Below, piece by piece: positions 16,882 through 23,755 of a DNA stretch of 64,000 nt. The notes beneath the pieces are model-generated. The model saw only the letters and a list, made by a program, of their open reading frames with translations. It was not told the DNA's origin and made no database searches. Both the position numbers and the translations under genes were made by a program. The stretch spans positions 186,001-250,000 of the forward strand of contig JAXJZF010000007.1 in the NCBI GenBank assembly GCA_036306585.1, written 5' to 3'. How positions within the stretch are numbered: the first letter of the stretch is position 1; each line of letters opens with the position of its first letter. Source of the stretch: Aphodovivens sp036306585 (GTDB lineage: Bacteria > Actinomycetota > Coriobacteriia > Coriobacteriales > Eggerthellaceae).

Positions 16882-19800
16882 ATGGCCGACGTCATGGAGC
16901 ACGTTGCGTACCTGTCCCAAGAGATAGGGCCGAGACCTGCGGGCACCGAAGAAGAGCAGCAGGCCGCTCTTTACATCACCGAACATATGCAGAAAGAAGC
17001 CGGGTTGCCGGCAGTCATCGAGGATTTCACGGGTATCGTCGATGACGAGATCCCTCGCGCGATCTGCGGAGGGGTTACGTTTGTATTCACGATCCTGGCA
17101 GTGATCCTTCCCGCGGTGGCGTTACCCGCCGCCATCATCGCGATCATCTCCGCAGTGCTCTACATCGCCGAAGCGTTTGACAAGCCCGTACTTTCCAAGC
17201 TGTTCTCTCGCGGAGTGAGCCAGAACGTGGTGGCGAAGTACGAGCCTGGCGTTTCCCCCGAGTCGGGCCGTTCCCGTCGCCGCAAGGTGATTTTGGTGGC
17301 CCATTACGATAGCGGCAAGGTCCGCCCCGAGCTCTCCAAACCGGTGGTGGCGGCGCTCCCGATCGTGAAATGGGTCGTCCTCGGCGCTTTCGCGCTGGCC
17401 GCCATCGTGCTGCTTCTGAACGCCACGGCGTTCCTTAACGCATCGGGTGCGGTGAAGGTCGTGTTGAACGTCATCTCCGTGATCGCCGCTATAATTGCCG
17501 CGCTGCCGCTGGTGCAGTTCATCCTGGGTAAGACCGCGTCTTACAACGACGGTGCGAATTGCAACGCCTCTGGCGTCGCCGTGCTCATGGATGTGGCTGC
17601 TCGCGTGGGCCGTGGGCGCACCGATATGTCCTCGCCCTTCAACGATGGCGATTCCGTGATCATCCACGGTGAAGAGGCGGCTCGCGAAGCGGGTCTGATT
17701 CCTGAGGAAACGCAGGTGACGTACGAGGCAGCCCCCACGGAAGCGAAAGCGAACGAGGGGACGCCAGCAGAGCGTCTTGCTGCTGCTAAGGCCGCCGTCG
17801 CCGCCCTATCTGGCAAGCCGGTGAGCGATTTCATGTCCGAAGAGGTGATGAACGCATCCATCGAGGTGAAGATGCCCGAGGATGCTCCCGAGCCGGCTCC
17901 TTCCGCTGCTCCTGCGACGGAGGAAGGCGAAGCCCCGTCGACTTCGGCGCCCGCCGCTGAAGCGCAGCTCGCAGAATCTGCTGCGGCAGCGCCCGTTTCC
18001 CAGCAAGCTGTAGCCTCTGTCTCGGCTGCGCCTGCGCAAGAACCCGTGGAGGAGCGTCCGCACGGCGGTTTGCCGACATGGTTCATCGAAGCGCAGAAGA
18101 AAGCGAAGCGCTCCGCCGGGGATGCTAAGCCGGTGCAGCGATCCCGTTACGCTGATGCCCTCGATGCTGCGATGAGTGCGAGCAGCGCCCATTTCGCAGA
18201 AGCGAACAACGTCGTCATCAACAGCGCAGAGCAACGCATCGCGAGCATGAGCGATGGCATCATGGAGGTTCCCGCGCCCGCTGATGCTTGGAGCAAGGCC
18301 CATCCCGATCAATCCTCTGCTGACAAGGCTGCCGAGCAGCCCCAGCCGAAGGCAGCGGCTCCCTTCGCTGCCATTGAAGAGCCTCGTGTGGTGGAAATGC
18401 CCGTCGCCGAGGTGGTTAACGCCGTGACCGAGCCTGCATCGAACGCACCGCAGGCGGCGCCGGTTGTGCGTGAAGTTGCAGCGCAGGCCGAGGAGTCTTC
18501 CAAGACGGAAGAGCCACACCAAGTCACCTCGATCCTGCCGGATGACCTGTCGGTGCCCGATTTTCCTGAAAACGATGGCCCTGCTATCCCCTCGTTCCTC
18601 GCCGGACAGAGCGAGATAGCGGTGGCGGAAGAAGATGATATGTTCTCGTTTGCTGACGAGACGGTCGCGCGCGTGCAGGTCGCCGCGGAGGAAGAAATCT
18701 CGATGCCGGCGGCAGCGGAACAGCCCGCAGAGCCGGCCCCGGTGTTCGTCGACGCCGTTCTTGCCGGAACGGTGGATTCCGTTCCTGCCGAGTCCGATGT
18801 TTCCGGTGCGACGCAGGCCCACCAGCCCATCGTGCTTCCGAACGTTGAGGATGATGCGGTATCCCTGGATTCTTTGAAGCAGCGCGCCCCGTTGGCGGTT
18901 GCATACAATCCTGAAAAAGAGCATGCTGGCAACCTACGCTCCGTCCTCCCATCCATCGATCCCGTCCACCCTGAAAAACACCGTCCGTCTGCAGCTCAGC
19001 TGCGTTCGGCGCTCCCTTCGTTCTCGGGCATCCTTCCCAAGGTCGATGAAGAGGAGGAAAAAAAGGACGAGCCATCTGCTGTGAGCCTGACCGGTTCGTT
19101 CGCTCCGGTGGGCGCTACAAGCTCGTTCGCCCCCGTGGGCGACGAGCTGCTTGAGGATGTCGACCCGGAGGATATTTACGTCGACGATGCGGACGATTCC
19201 GCGTTTGACGATCCTTACACCGATGCGGGGCAGTTCGCTACGCCGGGATACGTGGAAATGCCGAAATCTCGTTTCCGCCGGCTGCTCGATCATTTCCATC
19301 GTAAGCCCAAGGATGAAGAGTCGAGCCCGCAGGAATGGCTAGATGTCGACGAATCCTTCGATGCCCGTTCGGCAGGCGCGGCCCGCGGCGGGTGGGAGAG
19401 CTTCCGCGAGGAGGATGCGGATGGTGAGCCCGGTGCGGATGATCAGCATGAGCAGAGCGCTCCGTATGCGGAGGCCTACGCCGACGATTCCTTCGACGAC
19501 GACATTATTGACGACTACGACGACTTCGATGATTTCGGCTATGAGGACGAGAAGCCCTCGACCCGTCGCTCGTGGCACGGTGGGGCGTTCTCGCGTGTTC
19601 GCATGGGCCGCGTGGACATGCGCTCGGGCAAAGAGGACGAGCCTCCGATCGCTGGGGAAGACCCGACGCCGGTCGAGCCCGAAGCACCCGAGATGCAGAA
19701 GATCTACCAATTCCGCAATCCTGACATCGACACGGAAGTGTGGTTCGTCGCGCTCGGCTCCGAATTAGACGGCCATAGCGGCATGCGGGCTTTCATCGCG

Positions 19801-20163
19801 GAGCACGAAAGCGAGCTACGCGGCTCCATCGTGATCGAGCTCGAAGCGCTCGGCGCTGGAGATCTGTGCATGATCGACCAGGAGGGCGGCTACCGCACGA
19901 CAAAGGTATCCTCGCGCATGAAGCGCTACACGCGCAAAGCGACGCAGGCAACCGGGGTGTCTCTGGGTACCGCGTCGATGCTTTGGAAGTCGAGCGCATC
20001 GTCGTACGCCATCACGCACGGGGTGCAGGCGATGCATCTGGTCGGTATGGAGGGTGGAAAGCCCGCATCGTTCGGCTCTCGCGGCGATAGTGCTGACAAC
20101 GTGGATGGCGAGCTGCTCGAAGAGCGCGTCGGTTACATCATGCAACTTCTGAAGAACATCTAG
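16882..20163 (+). CDS. M28-like metallopeptidase-fold membrane protein with long disordered insert
   Basis: A 1093-residue protein whose two ends together look like one M28 (aminopeptidase) fold. The N-terminal half has EIGPRPAGTEEEQQAALYI, the metal-site pattern VAHYDSGK near 140 and NDGANCNASGVAVLMDVA near 222, interrupted by two paired membrane segments (about 62-98 and 160-215). The C-terminal half (about 937-1093) has ALGSELDGHSGMRAF and EALGAG, closing with RGDSADNVD. Between them lie about 680 acidic, A/P/E/D-rich residues that look disordered. The last metal-binding His expected before the final Asp region is not visible, so activity is uncertain. Membrane location is inferred. Confidence 0.7.
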   Translation: MADVMEHVAYLSQEIGPRPAGTEEEQQAALYITEHMQKEAGLPAVIEDFTGIVDDEIPRAICGGVTFVFTILAVILPAVALPAAIIAIISAVLYIAEAFDKPVLSKLFSRGVSQNVVAKYEPGVSPESGRSRRRKVILVAHYDSGKVRPELSKPVVAALPIVKWVVLGAFALAAIVLLLNATAFLNASGAVKVVLNVISVIAAIIAALPLVQFILGKTASYNDGANCNASGVAVLMDVAARVGRGRTDMSSPFNDGDSVIIHGEEAAREAGLIPEETQVTYEAAPTEAKANEGTPAERLAAAKAAVAALSGKPVSDFMSEEVMNASIEVKMPEDAPEPAPSAAPATEEGEAPSTSAPAAEAQLAESAAAAPVSQQAVASVSAAPAQEPVEERPHGGLPTWFIEAQKKAKRSAGDAKPVQRSRYADALDAAMSASSAHFAEANNVVINSAEQRIASMSDGIMEVPAPADAWSKAHPDQSSADKAAEQPQPKAAAPFAAIEEPRVVEMPVAEVVNAVTEPASNAPQAAPVVREVAAQAEESSKTEEPHQVTSILPDDLSVPDFPENDGPAIPSFLAGQSEIAVAEEDDMFSFADETVARVQVAAEEEISMPAAAEQPAEPAPVFVDAVLAGTVDSVPAESDVSGATQAHQPIVLPNVEDDAVSLDSLKQRAPLAVAYNPEKEHAGNLRSVLPSIDPVHPEKHRPSAAQLRSALPSFSGILPKVDEEEEKKDEPSAVSLTGSFAPVGATSSFAPVGDELLEDVDPEDIYVDDADDSAFDDPYTDAGQFATPGYVEMPKSRFRRLLDHFHRKPKDEESSPQEWLDVDESFDARSAGAARGGWESFREEDADGEPGADDQHEQSAPYAEAYADDSFDDDIIDDYDDFDDFGYEDEKPSTRRSWHGGAFSRVRMGRVDMRSGKEDEPPIAGEDPTPVEPEAPEMQKIYQFRNPDIDTEVWFVALGSELDGHSGMRAFIAEHESELRGSIVIELEALGAGDLCMIDQEGGYRTTKVSSRMKRYTRKATQATGVSLGTASMLWKSSASSYAITHGVQAMHLVGMEGGKPASFGSRGDSADNVDGELLEERVGYIMQLLKNI

Positions 20164-20199
20164 TGGAACGCTTGAGCCAGCCCTCATTCGGTTCGAAAC

Positions 20200-20228
20200 G
20201 GGCCTCCTTCCGGTAGTGAAGGAGGCCC
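20200..20228. terminator. Terminator-like hairpin
   Basis: GGGCCTCCTTC at 20200-20210 pairs with GAAGGAGGCCC at 20218-20228. There is no good T-run, so termination is likely but not certain. Confidence 0.5.
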
Positions 20229-20390
20229 GCCATGTATTCGGAGACGAGTTTCTTCCTGGCGTAGAAATACCCATCAATCAGGCCTTTTCTACAATTCGGG
20301 AGAAATAGTTGTGCTAGTATGGTCGACGCATGTCCCAGCTAGCCGGGATAGAGGAAATATTGCCGAGTTTGATCTGAGGAGGCAAGAAGC

Positions 20391-20540
20391 ATGGCAATCG
20401 AGGCTTATTGCGTCAAATGCAAGGAAAAGAAGGTCATGACCGACCCGAAGGAAGGCGTCACCAAGAACGGCAAGCCCATCACCAAGGGCAAGTGCCCCGA
20501 CTGCGGCACCACCATCTGCCGTATCGGCAAGGTTAAGTAG
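20391..20540 (+). CDS. Small zinc-ribbon protein (DUF5679-like)
   Basis: A 49-residue protein, too short for most gene finders. It begins MAIEAYCVKCKEKKVMTDP and has a second CPDCG pair, giving two CxxC knuckles that should bind zinc. This matches the DUF5679 family of small actinobacterial and archaeal proteins. A strong site (GAGGAGGCAAGAAGC) precedes the ATG, and a terminator follows, so it is probably a single highly expressed gene. Function unknown; two-knuckle ribbons often bind nucleic acids. Confidence 0.88.
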   Translation: MAIEAYCVKCKEKKVMTDPKEGVTKNGKPITKGKCPDCGTTICRIGKVK

Positions 20541-20575
20541 CCTCAGCCTATCTGTGCTTCAGTGGAAGCTTGAAT

Positions 20576-20602
20576 GGCCGCCAGCAGGGCGGCCTTTTCA
20601 TT
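20576..20602 (+). terminator. Terminator after the zinc-ribbon gene
   Basis: GGCCGCC at 20576-20582 pairs with GGCGGCC at 20588-20594, followed by TTTTCATTTT. Confidence 0.8.
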
Positions 20603-20672
20603 TTCGGCCGAGGGGTGCCGCGGCAAGCCTTTGCTGCTTCTGACCGACACCATCTTTAGCCATGCCAATATG

Positions 20673-20706
20673 AAACAACCCGCCCCATGGGGCGGGTTGT
20701 TTCTCG
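20673..20706. terminator. Bidirectional terminator
   Basis: A perfect 30-bp palindrome (14-bp arms, AAACAACCCGCCCC at 20673-20686 and its complement at 20689-20702) with an A-run and T-run on the two sides. It ends the permease transcript from the right and could stop leakage from the left. Confidence 0.85.
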
Positions 20707-20729
20707 TGACGACGCTGGAACGAGCAGCG

Positions 20730-22130
20730 CTAGACTTCCAGGTGTTTGAACGCTTCGGGGACTTCCTTGTACCCTTTCGATTTCACGGCTCCGATGATGA
20801 GACCGATGATCAGCCAGCATATGCCGACGATATAGGTGGGTACCTGGAATCCGGTGAACACGTACAGCAAGACGCCGATGCCGATAAGCGGGCAGATGAG
20901 ATATTTAACCCAGTCGCCGAACGTGTTGCGGCGCTTCTCGCGGATGAAGAAGAACAGGATAACGGCGAAGTTCAGCATGATGAACGACGAGAGTGCGCCG
21001 AAGTTCACGAATTCAGCCAGGTCATTCATGCGATCCATCAAAGGCAACGCCAAGCACAGCGTCACGATGCCCAGGAACAGCGAGGCGACCCACGGCGTCT
21101 TGTACTTGGGATGAACCTTACCGAAGACGCGCGGGATTACGCCGTCGCGACCCATGGAGTACAGCAAACGAGAAGATGCTAGCTGCGCGTTCATGATGTT
21201 GGCGATGCCGATGGCGATGATATTCACCACCAGCATGAACGTGTAGAGGCCCTGGCCGCCCACGATCATGACGGAATCGAAGAAGCCCATGTCGGGGTCG
21301 GTATTGGCCCAGTCGGGCTGTACGGCGGCGGCGATGTAGGTCTGCGCCACGAACACCACGATGATGAAGCATAGTGCGATGATGATGCCCTTGCCGATGT
21401 TCTTCTCGGGCTCGCGCGTTTCCTCAGCCAGTGTGGACATGCCGTCGAAACCCAAGAACGAAAGCGCTGCCAGCGAAATGCCCGAGGCGATGAACTGCGG
21501 AGTCACTTCGCCTTCCTGATACAGCGGGGCGATGGTGAAGCCGTTGGCGCCGCCGTTGGCGAGGAAGTTGCAGCCAAGGGCGATGAAGATGATCAGCGCA
21601 ACGACCTCCACGATGAAGATGATCCAATCCATGCCGCGGTTCAGCTGGATGCCGCGGATGTTCACAAACGTGTTGAATACGATAAAAACGATGCCCCACA
21701 GCCATGCCGGACTGTTGGGGATGAGCGCCACGCCCCAGTTCATCACCATGACGATGAGCAGGCCGGGAACCAGAATGTAATCTAGGAGAATGAGCCAGCC
21801 TGCGATGAAGCCCACATGGGGGTTGATGCCACGCTGCACGTACGAGTACACGGAACCCGCAATGGGGAAGCGCTTGGACATGCGCATGTAGCTCATCGCG
21901 GTGAAGATGATGGCCACGAAGCCGATGATGTACACCAAAGGCGTCATGCCATGGCTGTTCAGCTGGATGCCGCCGAAGATGGACTGCGGGGCGATGATTA
22001 CCATGAAGAGAACGCCGTACAGAACAACGTCCCATAACCCCATGCTGCGTCTCAGCTCTTGCTTATAGCCGAACCCTTCCAGTCCGGCTTGGCCGGTGTC
22101 GACGGGTTGACCCGTCTTGGTCTCTGCCAT
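20730..22130 (-). CDS. APC-family amino acid permease
   Basis: Secondary transporter of amino acids or related amines. The 466-residue protein has about 12 hydrophobic segments and the APC core: GLWDVVLYGVLFMVIIAPQ in the first helix, an AALSFLGFDGMSTLAEET block in the sixth helix region, and REPEKNIGKG. It lies downstream of the acetamidase/formamidase gene on the same strand with a 140-bp gap, which suggests that the substrate is an amide or amine handled by that enzyme. Exact substrate cannot be read from sequence. Confidence 0.88.
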   Translation of the reverse strand: MAETKTGQPVDTGQAGLEGFGYKQELRRSMGLWDVVLYGVLFMVIIAPQSIFGGIQLNSHGMTPLVYIIGFVAIIFTAMSYMRMSKRFPIAGSVYSYVQRGINPHVGFIAGWLILLDYILVPGLLIVMVMNWGVALIPNSPAWLWGIVFIVFNTFVNIRGIQLNRGMDWIIFIVEVVALIIFIALGCNFLANGGANGFTIAPLYQEGEVTPQFIASGISLAALSFLGFDGMSTLAEETREPEKNIGKGIIIALCFIIVVFVAQTYIAAAVQPDWANTDPDMGFFDSVMIVGGQGLYTFMLVVNIIAIGIANIMNAQLASSRLLYSMGRDGVIPRVFGKVHPKYKTPWVASLFLGIVTLCLALPLMDRMNDLAEFVNFGALSSFIMLNFAVILFFFIREKRRNTFGDWVKYLICPLIGIGVLLYVFTGFQVPTYIVGICWLIIGLIIGAVKSKGYKEVPEAFKHLEV

Positions 22131-22270
22131 GAATTCCCCTCTCTTCTTTAGGTTACGGAAAGCAGATCGTATATTTCAGCGCATACCGCTACGCCCTTGA
22201 TAGCGACATGCGATGAAACCTATGGGAGGCATCCGTTCAACGGTGGACGGAATACGCGCCGCGTCATGAT

Positions 22271-23185
22271 TCAGTGGGCATGCTTCGGTGCGGGGATGAG
22301 CGCGGGGAACCCCGAAAGCTTCGGGATTCCCAGGCGAAGGCTCAGCTGCACCTCGCATGGTTTGCAGCCTTGGTTGATCTCTACGTCGCCGGCGACCGAG
22401 AGAAACATGTATGTTTCAGTGGCGTCCCAGCCGGAAATCGCCATCAGCAAGCGCTGCATCTCCTTGCTGGCGGCGATCAGCGCCTCGTTGTATTCCTGGG
22501 CATTGGCGTTCACGTACCATTTGTCGGCGGTCTCGAGCACGGGCCAATGCAGCTCGAAGCCCTTCACCAGCTGGACGCGCACGGTGATCTCGGCAGGAAT
22601 CTCGATGCCCGTGCCGCACAGCTCAGCATCACCCATGGCCGCGTGGACATCGCCCATCTGCAGCAGCGCTCCTTCCACGCGCACGGGAAGATAGAGCCTT
22701 GCCCCTTTGCCGATGAGCTTGTTGTCCATGTTGCCGCCGTGGCTGCCCACGAACCCGTCGATGACGTCGGGGCCTGCGGGTGCGCAACCGATGACGCCGA
22801 TCATTGGGCGCACTGGTATGCGCACCTCGTTGAATAACGCGAAGCCGTTGCGGATGGGCACCTTCTTAGTGCGATATGGTGTCCCCTCGAACAGCGGGCC
22901 GCAGTGGTCATCGGTGGCGATGGTCCCCTCGTCGGCAACCTGGATGTCCAGGATATCCACCACCAACACGTCGCCGGGCTGTGCTCCTTCGATGCATACT
23001 GGGCCGGCTGCGGGGTTTGCGAATCCGTAGGTGTAGTCGAGATCGGCCATGGTCACGGTTTCGTCGGGGATGCGGTTCGAAAAGCAGTCGAGCGTCTTGA
23101 ACTGAAGGATTTCGCCCGGCGCGACAGTGGCGCAGGCGGGGTTGTTCTTAGAGAACGCGTAAACCTGAGAGTCAATTACTTGCAT
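22271..23185 (-). CDS. Acetamidase/formamidase family protein
   Basis: Likely hydrolyses a short amide to the acid and ammonia. The 304-residue protein carries FmdA/AmdA landmarks: GAQPGDVLVVDILDI, DDHCGPLFEG, PMIGVIGCAP, SHGGNMD and the QMGDVHAAMGDAELCGTG block. The family normally uses metal ions held by His and Asp in these motifs. The ATG at 23185 is preceded by AAGGGGAACCC. It is the upstream gene of a probable two-gene transcript with the permease, so a catabolic uptake-and-hydrolysis role is inferred. Confidence 0.88.
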   Translation of the reverse strand: MQVIDSQVYAFSKNNPACATVAPGEILQFKTLDCFSNRIPDETVTMADLDYTYGFANPAAGPVCIEGAQPGDVLVVDILDIQVADEGTIATDDHCGPLFEGTPYRTKKVPIRNGFALFNEVRIPVRPMIGVIGCAPAGPDVIDGFVGSHGGNMDNKLIGKGARLYLPVRVEGALLQMGDVHAAMGDAELCGTGIEIPAEITVRVQLVKGFELHWPVLETADKWYVNANAQEYNEALIAASKEMQRLLMAISGWDATETYMFLSVAGDVEINQGCKPCEVQLSLRLGIPKLSGFPALIPAPKHAH

Positions 23186-23309
23186 GGGTTCCCCTTTCCT
23201 TAAGTTTGATCGGTATGCTACTTCATTGTGTTGAAGGGGGGATTAATCAACCGTTGCAATTACCTTAGATACCTTTAATGAAGGATTTCGTTCATGGCGT
23301 CGATTGCGG

Positions 23310-23337
23310 TTGACAATACCCCTAAGGGGTATATACT
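23310..23337 (+). promoter_or_regulatory. csoR-copA promoter with copper operator 1
   Basis: TTGACA at 23310-23315 and TATACT at 23332-23337, with a 16-base spacer. The spacer is filled by the palindrome ATACCCCTAAGGGGTAT (23316-23332), a CsoR-type operator of the G/C-tract class. Confidence 0.85.
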
Positions 23338-23352
23338 CACATCGAGACTCAA

Positions 23353-23369
23353 ATACCCCTAGGGGGTAT
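23353..23369 (+). promoter_or_regulatory. CsoR-type operator 2
   Basis: ATACCCCTAGGGGGTAT, nearly identical to the operator 37 bases upstream and 19 bases before the csoR start. It would lie in the early transcribed region. Confidence 0.82.
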
Positions 23370-23387
23370 ATACCGAAAGAGGGAACC

Positions 23388-23744
23388 ATGGGCAGCAACT
23401 CTGACAAGCAGGCTCGAACCTCGACGCCCCGCAACTGCGCGGGTTCGTCGGTTTGCGCTTGCCATCACAAGAACACCCCCCGTGACGAGGAGTTCCAGGC
23501 GGATCTGCAAAAGCGTCTCAACCGCGCCATCGGCCAGCTGAACGGTGTGAAGGACATGCTCGACGATAATCGCTACTGCGGCGATGTGCTTACGCAGCTC
23601 GCTGCGGCGGAAAGCGCCGTCCATAACGTATCGGCGTTGCTGCTGCAGGACCATCTGGAAACCTGCGTGGTGGAGCAGGTGCAGCAAGGAAACGTCGAGA
23701 TCATCGACGAGGCCATGCAGCTCATCAAGCGATTCGCGCGGTAG
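23388..23744 (+). CDS. csoR: CsoR-family copper-sensing repressor
   Basis: DNA-binding repressor released by Cu(I). The 118-residue protein has the all-helical CsoR/RcnR core: LQKRLNRAIGQLNGVKDMLDD, the ligand Cys in DNRYCGDVLTQ, the His in LLQDHLETC and the second Cys of the HLETC motif, giving the Cys-His-Cys copper set. The N-terminal 30 residues include extra Cys and His (SVCACHHKN) that are not part of the usual fold. The ATG at 23388 follows AAAGAGGG. copA begins 11 bases after the stop, so the two form one copper-induced operon. Confidence 0.93.
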   Translation: MGSNSDKQARTSTPRNCAGSSVCACHHKNTPRDEEFQADLQKRLNRAIGQLNGVKDMLDDNRYCGDVLTQLAAAESAVHNVSALLLQDHLETCVVEQVQQGNVEIIDEAMQLIKRFAR

Positions 23745-23755
23745 GGGGCGCGGAT

